Shown piece after piece: positions 52,589 through 60,415 of a stretch of DNA of 64,000 nucleotides. Positions within the stretch are counted from its first letter, which is position 1, and each line of letters starts with the position of its first letter. The stretch covers positions 1 to 64,000 of the forward strand of contig NZ_AXVR01000010.1 of the NCBI RefSeq assembly GCF_000484695.1, read 5' to 3'. The DNA comes from Salinispora cortesiana. Lineage in GTDB: Bacteria; Actinomycetota; Actinomycetes; Mycobacteriales; Micromonosporaceae. The notes beneath the pieces are model-generated. The model saw only the letters and a program-made list of their open reading frames with translations. It was not told where the DNA came from and did not search any database. The translations under genes and the position numbers were made by a program.

Positions 52589-53551
52589 TCAGACCCCCAG
52601 CTCGGCTTCGTACACCCGACGCAGCCGACCACGCGCCCCGGGTGCCAGGCACAGGTGCCAGGCCTGCCCCTCGTCAACCACGTTGACCTCGCCCGCCCGC
52701 TGCCGGGCGAGGAGCAGTTCGGCGAGGATGTCCCGGGCTCCAAAACGGTCGAACCAGGTCATCTCCACGTCCGCCGCCCAGCCGACACAGTGCCCGCTGG
52801 GCAGCATCGCCGCGTACCCGAGCCGTCGCAGCCGGTACTGGTGCTCCGCGCTCCGAACCAGGCTGGTCACCCAGAGCGGCGGGGTACCGGCGGGGGCATG
52901 GGCAGTGAACTCGCGGGCGATGTCGTTGAGTAGCGCCACCATCTCCCGGCGGGATCGGCGGAACAGCAGCCCGGCGGTGTGTGGAGCCGCGCAGGGGCGG
53001 ATTCGGCGCCGCAGTGCCCGCATCCCGCGCTCGAAGAGCGTGGCCGGCTGTCCCTGGTAGCGGAAGCGCAGCAGGTCCCGGCGACGCAGCCACTCCAGGT
53101 CAATCAGGTCGGCGCTCTGGTTGACCTGCTCGTCGGTGCGGTAGGTGATCGCGTCGCACCACCACATGACATCGATGCGCGAGAGCAGGTAGATCCGGAC
53201 CAGGGCGGTGAGGTCGGCCGCGGAACTACGCTCGCTCGGCTGGTAGCGAGCCATCTCCAACAGCAACGTCTCGCGCGCGCCGACCAGGCCCGGTGGAGTG
53301 GCATCCAGCACCGCGGCGATAGCCGGCTCGCGCAGCCGCTGGTCGATCAGCACCTGCCGGGCCACGGTGCTGGCGGACCCGGCGAGCGCACCCACCTCGA
53401 CCAGCAGGTCGGCGACGGCGGCTCGGTACGCGTCCAGGTCCGGCTCGCCAGTCGGAAGCCGACGGGACAGATCCACCGCCGCGCGCCGGGCCGGAGCAGC
53501 CGGGATGGATGGGCCGGGCTGCTGGCCCGGGCTTCGGCTGGGCAAACGCAT
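52589..53551 (-). CDS. M15-type (DUF5715-like) metallopeptidase-related protein
   Basis: This is a 320-aa protein. The C-terminal part has the zinc signature of M15 D-Ala-D-Ala peptidases, S-x-H-x-x-G-x-A-x-D, exactly: Ser252, His254, Gly257, Ala259, Asp261 in PSGHCVGWAADV. A third zinc-type His299 (QAWHLCL) and the upstream Arg of TSLVRSAEHQYRLRRLG complete it, matching the SxxRS..EQ region of VanY-like enzymes. The N-terminal 190 residues are helical and unrecognised. There is no signal peptide, so it may act in the cytoplasm. It is the first gene of a two-gene unit with asnB. Actual peptidase activity is inferred from motifs only. Confidence 0.78.
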   Translation of the reverse strand: MRLPSRSPGQQPGPSIPAAPARRAAVDLSRRLPTGEPDLDAYRAAVADLLVEVGALAGSASTVARQVLIDQRLREPAIAAVLDATPPGLVGARETLLLEMARYQPSERSSAADLTALVRIYLLSRIDVMWWCDAITYRTDEQVNQSADLIDLEWLRRRDLLRFRYQGQPATLFERGMRALRRRIRPCAAPHTAGLLFRRSRREMVALLNDIAREFTAHAPAGTPPLWVTSLVRSAEHQYRLRRLGYAAMLPSGHCVGWAADVEMTWFDRFGARDILAELLLARQRAGEVNVVDEGQAWHLCLAPGARGRLRRVYEAELGV

Positions 53552-53840
53552 CGTCGGTCCCCTCTCCCGTCACCACACCACGGGGAACATCACTCTGCGT
53601 GAAATCGTAATCACCTTTTACGAGCAGAAGCTCGAATATTCCTCCTATTTCCCCGCTAAGAAGTCAAAGAGTGCGGCGGTTCGTTAACCGCCAGCATGTA
53701 GACAGCCCGCCAGGAATCCGGCTGCTCCGCGGCCACGGCGCCTGAGTCGGCAACCACCGCCGCACGTGGTAGCACCGGCCGGCCACCGTGATGTGCCGGT
53801 CGGCGAAGCGGGCCCCGAGTCGTGATGAAAGGCTTGACGC
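53552..53840. other. AT-rich regulatory region upstream of the M15/asnB unit and deaD
   Basis: This 289-bp divergent region includes an AT-rich core (53590-53670) that contrasts with the genome. It has a CGAGC/GCTCG hairpin near 53619-53632 and a perfect GGCGGTT-CGTT-AACCGCC hairpin at 53675-53692. It probably holds both promoters. I see no convincing gene, although a short frame (VITFYEQKLEYSSYF) reads across it on the plus strand. Confidence 0.45.
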
Positions 53841-55580
53841 ATGAGCTCCGCACCCGTTAGGCCAGATCCAACTGCCGAACCGTCCACTGACGACGAGGCG
53901 ACCGCCTTCGTCGACCTGGGCCTGCGCGACGAACTCCTCGCCGCGCTCGCCGCGCTCGGTTACGAGGAGCCGACGCCGATCCAGCGGGAGGCGATCCCTC
54001 CCCTGCTCGCCGGACGGGATCTACTCGGCCAGGCTGCCACGGGCACCGGCAAGACGGCCGCATTCGCCCTACCGTTGCTGCAACGAATGCCCGCCGACCG
54101 GTCAACCGCCGATCCGGTGGCGCTGGTGCTGGTACCCACCCGAGAGCTGGCGGTACAGGTCTCGGAGGCGTTCCATCGGTACGGCAAGGAACTCGGCACC
54201 CGGGTGCTGCCGATCTACGGCGGCCAGCCGATCGGTCGGCAGTTGCGGGCCCTGGACGCCGGGGTGGACATCGTGGTGGCCACCCCCGGCCGAGCGCTCG
54301 ACCACATCGCTCGTGGCACGCTCCGCCTGGGTAACGTCGGCACCGTCGTGCTGGACGAGGCCGACGAGATGCTGGACATGGGCTTCGCCGAGGATATCGA
54401 GGCGATCCTGGAACACGCGCCGGAACAACGGCAGACCGTGCTGTTCTCGGCGACCATGCCGGCCCGCATCGACGGCATGGCCCGGGCATACCTGACCGAC
54501 CCGATCCGCATCCTCATCGCGCGGGAGAAGCCGGTAGCCGGCGAGGCGCCCCGGATACGGCAGAGCGCGTACCTGGTGTCCCGGGCGCACAAACCCGCCG
54601 CGCTGGGCCGGGTGCTGGACGTCGAGTCCCCCACCGCGGCGATCGTCTTCTGTCGCAGCCGGGAGGAGGTTGACCGGCTCACCGAGACGATGAACGGTCG
54701 CGGCTACCGGGCCGAGGCGCTGCACGGCGGGATGAGTCAGGAGCAGCGGGACCGGGTGATGGGTCGACTGCGCGCCGGCACCGCCGACCTGTTGGTCGCC
54801 ACCGACGTGGCAGCGCGGGGCCTGGATGTCGAGCAGCTCAGCCACGTCGTCAACTACGACGTTCCCTCGGCTCCCGAGTCGTACGTGCACCGGATCGGCC
54901 GGGTGGGGCGAGCCGGCCGGGAGGGAGTGGCGATCACTCTCGCCGAGCCACGGGCACATCGGATGCTCAAAACCATCGAACGCGTCACCGGCCAACGGAT
55001 CACCATCGACAAGATCCCCACCGTGGCGGACCTGCGTAATCGTCGCCTGGAACTCACCCAGGCCGCGCTGCGGGAGAGCCTGCTGGAAGACGACCTGGAG
55101 CCGTTCCGGGTGATCGTCGAGTCGCTGAGCGACGAGTTCGACCTGATGGAGGTGGCCCTCGCCGCGGTACGCCTGGCCCACGAGGCCACCCTGCCGGGCG
55201 CGCTGGAGGAGGAAGAGGAGATCCCGCAGATCGCGGTTCGCCCACCCCGAACCGGCCGACCCGGACACGAGGGCCGGGGGGAGCGCCGGCCGGGTCGACC
55301 CCGGAGCGCCGGCACCACCCAGGTCTTCGTCGGGCTGGGTCGACGTGCCGGGGTCCGACCGCAGGATCTGGTCGGTGCGATCACCGGCGAGACCGGCATG
55401 AACGGGCGGGACATCGGCTCGATCGAGATCGCAGACCGCTTCTCGCTGGTGGAGGTGCCGGCAGGGCTGGCCGACGAGGTGATCTCGGGCCTGCGCGGCA
55501 GCACCATCAAAGGACGCCGGGCAACCGTTCGCCGCGACCGGGACACGGACGGGGGTGACCGCCGCCGACAGCACCGTTGA
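53841..55580 (+). CDS. DEAD-box ATP-dependent RNA helicase
   Basis: This is a 579-aa helicase of the DeaD/CsdA type. Motifs in order: F-D-L lead-in FVDLGLRDELLAALAALGY, Q motif PTPIQREAIP, Walker A QAATGTGKTAAFALPLLQ, PTRELA, GG, TPGR, DEAD in VVLDEADEMLDMGF, SAT, and the second RecA domain with ALHGGMSQ, ATDVAARGLDV and HRIGRVGRAGREG. After residue 460 an Arg/Glu-rich linker leads to a DbpA-like RNA-binding domain (TTQVFVGLGRRAGVRPQDLV, DRFSLVEVP). It is used in rRNA maturation, RNA decay and cold adaptation. The ATG at 53841 follows AAAGG. A long hairpin ends it. Confidence 0.94.
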   Translation: MSSAPVRPDPTAEPSTDDEATAFVDLGLRDELLAALAALGYEEPTPIQREAIPPLLAGRDLLGQAATGTGKTAAFALPLLQRMPADRSTADPVALVLVPTRELAVQVSEAFHRYGKELGTRVLPIYGGQPIGRQLRALDAGVDIVVATPGRALDHIARGTLRLGNVGTVVLDEADEMLDMGFAEDIEAILEHAPEQRQTVLFSATMPARIDGMARAYLTDPIRILIAREKPVAGEAPRIRQSAYLVSRAHKPAALGRVLDVESPTAAIVFCRSREEVDRLTETMNGRGYRAEALHGGMSQEQRDRVMGRLRAGTADLLVATDVAARGLDVEQLSHVVNYDVPSAPESYVHRIGRVGRAGREGVAITLAEPRAHRMLKTIERVTGQRITIDKIPTVADLRNRRLELTQAALRESLLEDDLEPFRVIVESLSDEFDLMEVALAAVRLAHEATLPGALEEEEEIPQIAVRPPRTGRPGHEGRGERRPGRPRSAGTTQVFVGLGRRAGVRPQDLVGAITGETGMNGRDIGSIEIADRFSLVEVPAGLADEVISGLRGSTIKGRRATVRRDRDTDGGDRRRQHR

Positions 55581-55679
55581 GCGGCAGGTCTTCGCCGACG
55601 CCCCGGCATTAGCACGGGCCCGCTTTTCTGGCCCTTGATGGCGGCGATCGGCTCCTCGCTACCGAGGGCTACCAAACTC

Positions 55680-55723
55680 CGGGCGCACCAGCCGGCCGAC
55701 GATGGTCGGCACTGGTGCGCCCG
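55680..55723 (+). terminator. Two-part hairpin downstream of the helicase gene
   Basis: CGGGCGCACCAG (55680-55691) pairs with CTGGTGCGCCCG (55712-55723), and GCCGAC/GTCGGC pairs inside it. The structure is 99 bp after the stop codon. Confidence 0.75.
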
Positions 55724-55817
55724 AGGTGTTTCGGTTGCCACCGTGGCGATTCGGCACCAGATTTCACCTCACTCGAAATGAAGTCGACGCGTTTTGTTGC
55801 GAAAATGCCTGGGGATA

Positions 55818-55832
55818 GGTCAAACTTTGACC
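55818..55832 (+). promoter_or_regulatory. Perfect palindrome upstream of lsr2
   Basis: GGTCAAACTTTGACC is a perfect 7-bp inverted repeat around one base, 33 bp before the lsr2 ATG. It sits in an AT-rich patch and is a good candidate operator or promoter-overlapping regulator site. The regulator is unknown. Confidence 0.5.
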
Positions 55833-55864
55833 ACACCCCGCCCCCACACAGGGAGTAATCGGCC

Positions 55865-56203
55865 ATGGCAAGAAAAGTAATCACGGTTCTGACCGACGAC
55901 CTCGACGGCGGAAAAGCCGATCGGACCGTCGAGTTCAGCCTGGACGGCGTGGCGTACACCATCGACGTGTCCGACGAGAATGCGGGCATCCTCCGGAAGA
56001 CGCTGGATCCCTATCTGAGCGCCGGCCGCAGGATCGGCCGGGGCGGCATGGACACGTCGCGAGCGTTGCGACGGGGCACCAGCACCGGAATAGACCGGGA
56101 GCAGAACCGTGCGATCCGGGAATGGGCCGTGCAGAACGGCTACAAGATTTCGGAGCGCGGTCGCATCCCGGTGGAGGTCGTCGAGGCGTACAAGAAGCGC
56201 TGA
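55865..56203 (+). CDS. lsr2: Nucleoid-associated xenogeneic silencer Lsr2
   Basis: This is a 112-aa protein with both domains. The N-terminal oligomerisation domain is [20 protein letters not shown] with [20 protein letters not shown]. The C-terminal DNA-binding domain contains [19 protein letters not shown] with the RGR AT-minor-groove hook, then VVEAYKKR. Lsr2 coats AT-rich, often acquired, DNA and silences it. Length is normal. The ATG at 55865 has GGGAG about ten bases upstream. Its own upstream region is AT-rich with a palindrome, compatible with autoregulation. Confidence 0.96.
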   Translation: MARKVITVLTDDLDGGKADRTVEFSLDGVAYTIDVSDENAGILRKTLDPYLSAGRRIGRGGMDTSRALRRGTSTGIDREQNRAIREWAVQNGYKISERGRIPVEVVEAYKKR

Positions 56204-56224
56204 GCGTCCGGGTACCCACCCGAC

Positions 56225-56254
56225 CGGGGCCGCGCCGATTCCGGCACGGCCCCG
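56225..56254 (+). terminator. Hairpin downstream of lsr2
   Basis: CGGGGCCGCGCCG pairs with CGGCACGGCCCCG around ATTC with one mismatch, 22 bases after the lsr2 stop. Confidence 0.7.
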
Positions 56255-57087
56255 TCGCCGGTGACGTGCCCCGCAGTCCCCATCATGACCGTGGCGTCGC
56301 CCGACCGGGAGCGCCCCACCACCGACCAACAAAGCCCTCCTTCCGGGCCGGAAGCACCGGACCACCGACGAGCGCCCGGGTAGCCGAATTGATCCGGGCT
56401 CGCCAGCATTCGGCCGGGACCGAGTTTCGGGGGCCATACCAGTCCACGACTGGACTTGGCTGCGGTGGGTCCGGGCCAGTCAGTTACTCGCCCAACGATG
56501 GAGGCGGCAAGCCGACTGTCCGCATCGACGATAGCGAGATCGTTGTTGATGATCGACAGTGATGCCACCCGTCCGACTCGATCGATGATGAGTGATATGC
56601 TCCAAATGCTGCACAAGCAGCAATCAACACCGAGAGCAAAGATGTCGACGGCCGGATCAGCCCCCCGGGCAGACCGAGCCTCCCGCCAGATCGGGGCCAA
56701 ATCCCTCCTTCGTCGTCCCCCTCCGCATCACCCCCCGGGGTTTACCAGGTCACTGCCGGACCACGCGGGTTAGCGGTTTGCGGAAGGCAGCGCGGCAGGC
56801 CATTACGAGGCGGCCAATAGCTCCGCCGCCGGCCGCCGAAGGAGCATTCGGCGGCACGACACGGCGGAGCCGGCCGAAGGCGCCGCGAACGGTCGGCGGT
56901 GTCGAGGAATCGACCGATGCCGGTTGTTGCGCTGACCCACGCGGGCGGCAACGACGCGCCGTCGGCGAGTCGCACCGGCCTGGGTTTCGCCACTCTCACC
57001 CGCGGCTGGGCGGACGAGCCCGCCGGGCCAACCAACGACCACGGACAGCTGCGCTCCTTTGTTCGCCCACACCGTCCCTGCGACTCC
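56255..57087. other. 833-bp region without a recognisable gene
   Basis: This is the longest non-coding stretch in the window. Positions 56500-56650 are AT-rich (GATCGTTGTTGATGATCG, TGAGTGATATGCTCC) and contain clustered GATCGAC/ATCGATGAT motifs. At 56832-56855 GCCGCCGAA and TTCGGCGGC form a hairpin. Frames that cross the region show no family resemblance or codon bias. Together with the MFS remnant that follows, it looks like degenerate DNA, possibly bound by Lsr2. Confidence 0.5.
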
Positions 57088-57631
57088 GTGAGGTCCACCC
57101 CAGAGCGCCCGCCTGCCCGCTGGGGCCTGCTCACGGATCGAGACTTCCGGCTGTTGTTCCTGGGGGGAGCCGGCCAGCAAGTTCGGCAGTAGCGTCACCA
57201 CGGACGCCCTACCCCTGATCGGCGTCGTTGAGTTGCAGGTAAGCGCGCTCACCGTCGCTTTGCTCACCGCCTCGGTGTGGCTGACCTGGCTGGTGCTTGG
57301 CCTGCCGGTCGGGGTCTGGCTGGGGCAACTACCTCGCCGGACGGTCATGCTGGCTTGCAACGTCGGGTCGGCGGGGGCGTTCGCAGCATCCCCCTCGCGG
57401 CGGTGCTCGACGTGTTGACCGTCGCGCACTTGTTGGCGGTCGGACTACTTGCTGGGGTGGCGTCGGTGGACCATGATGCTCCTACTCGTGTCCTGTTCGG
57501 CGATCCTCGGCGCGAGCCCGTTTGCGTCGGCGAGTGGATCTGCCCACCTCCGCTGCGCCCAGCCAGCCGGGCCGCAGCGGCCGCACCGCCGGCGAGGTGG
57601 CCTACAGCCGCTGCGGTCGCGGGGACTGTGA
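57088..57631 (+). pseudogene. MFS transporter remnant with frameshifts and truncation
   Basis: A GTG at 57088 begins a normal MFS N-terminus (ARWGLLTDRDFRLLFLG). One extra base before 57180 throws it out of frame. The next piece in the second frame is GSSVTTDALPLIGVV followed by two helices (VSALTVALLTASVWLTWLVL, PRRTVMLACNVGSAGAFA). A second shift near 57380 moves to SIPLAAVLDVLTVAHLLAV. A scrap reading LLLVSCSAILGASPFAS in a third frame resembles a final helix. The middle of the transporter is absent. The gene is clearly dead. Confidence 0.75.
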
Positions 57632-57645
57632 AACCGCACCGCAGG

Positions 57646-58317
57646 TCAGCGCCACACCACCACCTCGTCCAGCGGCTTGCGGGAAATGTCGGGCACGGTC
57701 GCCCCCTCCGCCGGGTAGCCGACCGGAACGATCAGGTTTCCCCGCTCCTCAGCAGGCCGTTCCAACAACTCGTTGAGGAAACGCATCGGACTCGGGGTAT
57801 GGGTCAGGGTGGCGAGGCCAGCCTGATGCAGCGCGGCGAGCAGTAGCCCGACCGCGATCCCCACCGACTCCTTGACGTAGTAGGGGCGTGGACTCTGGGG
57901 GCCGCGGTGGACCTCGAAGACGACGATCACCGCTGGGGCGGTCTCCAGGAACGGCTTGCTGGCGTCCGTTCCCAGCGGCGCCAGCGCCGACAACCACTCC
58001 TGCGGCGCGCGCTGCTCGTAGAACACCCGCTCTTCGGCCTCCGCGGCGATGCGCAGCCGCCGCTTGAGCTCCGGTTCGGTTACCACCACGAACCGCCACG
58101 GCTGCCGATTTGCGCCACTCGGCGCCGAGGCCGCCGCCCGGAGGGCGTGCTTGAGCACCCCCTCCGGGACTGGCTTCTCGCTGAAGTCCCGCACGGTACG
58201 ACGCCGGACCATCGCATCGGCGAACCCACGTACCCGAGCCAGCGCCGCCGCGGGCGGCACGCCGTAGTCGGACAGTGGTCGGACGGCAGGGGGTTGCTCA
58301 GCACGGTTCGGCGACAT
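57646..58317 (-). CDS. Nitroreductase-family flavoprotein
   Basis: This 223-aa FMN-binding protein reads MVRRRTVRDFSEKPVPEGVL, AAASAPSGANRQPWRFVVVT, FETAPAVIV-like LETAPAVIVVFEVHRG, YYVKESVGIAVGLLLAALHQ, GLATLTHTPSPMRFLNELLE and a final PVGYPAEGATVPDISRKPLDEVVVW. The R-R-T-V-R-D-F start and the KESVGIA dimer helix are typical of the iodotyrosine dehalogenase-like nitroreductase branch. The substrate is unknown. I chose the ATG at 58317, and a GTG at 58353 would add twelve residues. It is divergent from the binding-protein gene. Confidence 0.85.
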   Translation of the reverse strand: MSPNRAEQPPAVRPLSDYGVPPAAALARVRGFADAMVRRRTVRDFSEKPVPEGVLKHALRAAASAPSGANRQPWRFVVVTEPELKRRLRIAAEAEERVFYEQRAPQEWLSALAPLGTDASKPFLETAPAVIVVFEVHRGPQSPRPYYVKESVGIAVGLLLAALHQAGLATLTHTPSPMRFLNELLERPAEERGNLIVPVGYPAEGATVPDISRKPLDEVVVWR

Positions 58318-58401
58318 CCGGCCATTGTCGGCCTCCCGGGTGGCCGTGGCCACTCCCGCAACGGCATGATCGACCTAACGGACCTACCGGAGGCGGAGCG
58401 G

Positions 58402-59133
58402 ATGCGGGTCGTATCACTGGTGCCGTCGCTGACCGAGGCGGTGGCGTTGACGCTGCCCGGAGTGCTGGTCGGCGCCACCGACTGGTGTACCCACCCGGTG
58501 GGGCTGGAGGTGCCCCGGGTCGGCGGCAGCAAGTACCCGGACCTGGACCGGGTACGCGCGCTCCGGCCGGATCTGGTCCTGCTCAATGTCGAGGAGAACC
58601 GGCGCGAGGACGCGGACGCCCTGGTGGCGGCGGGGGTTCCGGTGCGGGTCACCTACCCTCGTACCGTCGATGGGGCGCTCACCGAGCTGGCCGAGTTACT
58701 CACCGAGTTGGGTTCGCCAGGTGAGCCCGACTGGTTGGTAGCCGCCCGCCGCGCCTGGGCGGAGCTGCCCGAGGAGGGGCCGCCGCACCGCGCCGTGGTG
58801 CCGGTCTGGCGGCGCCCATGGGTGGTGCTGGGCCGGGACACCTTCGCCGGGGACGTGCTCCGCCGACTGGGGCTGACCAATCAATACGCCGGCCACGCCG
58901 AGCGGTATCCCCGGCCGTCCCTGAACGAGCTACGCGGCCAGGCTCCCGCGCTGGTCGTGTTGCCCGACGAGCCCTACCGTTTCACCATGGATGACGGGCC
59001 GGACGCATTCCCCGAGCTGCCGTGTGCCCTCGTCTCCGGTCGGCACCTGACGTGGTACGGCCCGTCCCTGGTGGAGGCACCCACCGTCCTGGCCGCGCAG
59101 CTGGCGGCGCCGGTCACCTACCCGGCGGGGTGA
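58402..59133 (+). CDS. Cobalamin-type helical-backbone metal-receptor protein
   Basis: This 243-aa protein of the TroA-like/BtuF fold reads MRVVSLVPSLTEAVALTLPG, GATDWCTHPVGLEVPRVGGS, YPDLDRVRALRPDLVLLNVE, AGVPVRVTYPRTVDGALTEL and WGPSLV-like WYGPSLVEAPTVLAAQL. Unlike true BtuF proteins it has no signal peptide, so it is cytoplasmic and probably not an ABC importer subunit. No permease is adjacent. The ATG at 58402 follows GGAGGCGGAG, and an earlier ATG at 58366 is possible. Confidence 0.82.
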   Translation: MRVVSLVPSLTEAVALTLPGVLVGATDWCTHPVGLEVPRVGGSKYPDLDRVRALRPDLVLLNVEENRREDADALVAAGVPVRVTYPRTVDGALTELAELLTELGSPGEPDWLVAARRAWAELPEEGPPHRAVVPVWRRPWVVLGRDTFAGDVLRRLGLTNQYAGHAERYPRPSLNELRGQAPALVVLPDEPYRFTMDDGPDAFPELPCALVSGRHLTWYGPSLVEAPTVLAAQLAAPVTYPAG

Positions 59134-59255
59134 TCCACAGGCCCAAGGTCCCGTCCGACGGACCCGATTGACCCTGCCCACACACCTTGCCGCTGCGATC
59201 GAATTGAAGAGCCACAGACAGTGCGCGAGGCACCGGCAGGAAGGGCGTGGAGACG

Positions 59256-59810
59256 ATGACCGCTACGACCAAGCGGAACGCCACCGAGACAACCAGCAAC
59301 CTGAACCAGGTCGAAACCGGGCAGGGGCGAGCCGCCCGTTACGTACTGGCTGGCACCCGCCTGGCGCTGGGCTGGATCTTCCTCTGGGCCTTTCTCGACA
59401 AGCTGTTCGGGCTGGGGCGGGCCACCGAGGCCGACAGCGCCTGGATCAACGGTGGCAGCCCAACGAACGGGTTCCTGAGCTTCGCTGCGACCGGCCCGTT
59501 CAAGGGCTTCTACAACAGCATCGCGGGCGCGGCCTGGGCCGACTGGCTGTTCATGATCGGACTGGCGGCCATCGGCACCGCCCTGCTGCTCGGGATCGGC
59601 ATCCGGGTCGCCGCCGCGACCGGCGGACTACTCATGGTCCTGATGTGGACGGCCGCCCTGCCGCCATCGAACAACCCGTTCATGGACGACCACCTGATCT
59701 ACGCCGCGGTACTGGCGGTCATCGCCCTGCTCAACGCCGGTGACACCTGGGGTCTCGGTCGAGCCTGGGCCGGACTCCCGATCGTCCAGCGGATGCCCTG
59801 GCTCCGTTGA
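59256..59810 (+). CDS. DoxX-family membrane protein
   Basis: This 184-aa protein has four membrane helices: LAGTRLALGWIFLWAFLDKL, WADWLFMIGLAAIGTALLLG, IRVAAATGGLLMVLMWTAAL and HLIYAAVLAVIALLNAGDTW. It has the DoxX/DoxD-like layout, with a conserved FLDKLFGLG and DDHLIYA. DoxX proteins are often linked to thiosulfate or membrane redox homeostasis, though the activity here is unproven. The ATG at 59256 follows GTGGAG, and a GTG at 59247 behind AGGAAGGG is an alternative. A perfect hairpin terminates it. Confidence 0.85.
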   Translation: MTATTKRNATETTSNLNQVETGQGRAARYVLAGTRLALGWIFLWAFLDKLFGLGRATEADSAWINGGSPTNGFLSFAATGPFKGFYNSIAGAAWADWLFMIGLAAIGTALLLGIGIRVAAATGGLLMVLMWTAALPPSNNPFMDDHLIYAAVLAVIALLNAGDTWGLGRAWAGLPIVQRMPWLR

Positions 59811-59825
59811 CGATCTCGGCACTCC

Positions 59826-59862
59826 GCTGGGCGGGCGTCACCAGTGGTGACGCCCGCCCAGC
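59826..59862 (+). terminator. Perfect 17-bp stem hairpin after doxX
   Basis: GCTGGGCGGGCGTCACC pairs with GGTGACGCCCGCCCAGC around AGT. It begins 16 bases after the stop. Confidence 0.85.
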
Positions 59863-59950
59863 GCTTTGCCGCCCCCCAGGAGTTCGGCCACCCGCGCCGA
59901 TCCGGCAGGATCGGGCAGGTCAGCCAGCACGACAAGGACAGGAGACGCTG

Positions 59951-60328
59951 GTGAACCAGGCAACGAAGCCCGAGGTGGGACCGATCGAGGGCGCCCCGCC
60001 GAGTGGCCTCCTCGTCGAGGAGATCACCGTCGGCGAGGGAGCGGAGGCGCAGGCCGGGCAGGTCGCCCGCGTCCACTACGTCGGCGTCGCCCACTCCACG
60101 GGCCGTGAGTTCGACGCGTCATGGAACCGTGGCGAGCCGCTCGAGTTCCCCCTCGGCGGCGGGCGGGTCATCGCCGGCTGGGACCAGGGTGTGGTCGGCA
60201 TGCGGGTCGGCGGCCGACGGCGACTGACCATTCCGCCGCACCTCGCCTACGGCGACCGCGGCGCTGGCGGCGTCATTCGGCCGGGCGAAACACTGATCTT
60301 CGTCGTTGACCTGGTCGGCCTCCGCTGA
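59951..60328 (+). CDS. FKBP-type peptidyl-prolyl isomerase
   Basis: This 125-aa single-domain FKBP reads SGLLVEEITVGEGAEAQAGQ, VARVHYVGVAHSTGREFDAS, LEFPLGGGRVIAGWDQGVVG, MRVGGRRRLTIPPHLAYGDR and PGETLIFVVDLVGL. All rotamase pocket residues of the family are in place. It has no signal peptide, so it acts in the cytoplasm on protein folding. The GTG at 59951 follows AGGAG with six bases spacing. It is flanked by two strong terminators and thus probably monocistronic. Confidence 0.94.
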   Translation: MNQATKPEVGPIEGAPPSGLLVEEITVGEGAEAQAGQVARVHYVGVAHSTGREFDASWNRGEPLEFPLGGGRVIAGWDQGVVGMRVGGRRRLTIPPHLAYGDRGAGGVIRPGETLIFVVDLVGLR

Positions 60329-60350
60329 GGAGGTCCGACCAGCCGGGCCC

Positions 60351-60384
60351 GGGCGTTCCCTCCGGCTCACCGGAGGGAACGCCC
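60351..60384. terminator. Perfect 15-bp stem hairpin, bidirectional
   Basis: GGGCGTTCCCTCCGG pairs with CCGGAGGGAACGCCC around CTCA between the convergent FKBP and L,D-transpeptidase genes. Confidence 0.88.
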
Positions 60385-60415
60385 GTGGGTCCACTCGTCA
60401 TGTCAGCGCTGGCGG

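Noticed and set aside
53577..53687. Short plus-strand frame ending FYEQKLEYSSYFPAKKSKS as a possible lasso/RiPP precursor near asnB
   Set aside because: No start codon with ribosome binding site in the right place, the opposite orientation to asnB, and no leader peptidase or B1-type gene nearby. AsnB here has a full glutaminase domain, unlike lasso cyclases.
56140..56700. 186-codon minus-strand frame over lsr2 and the following gap
   Set aside because: It overlaps lsr2 antisense and shows no domain or ribosome binding site.
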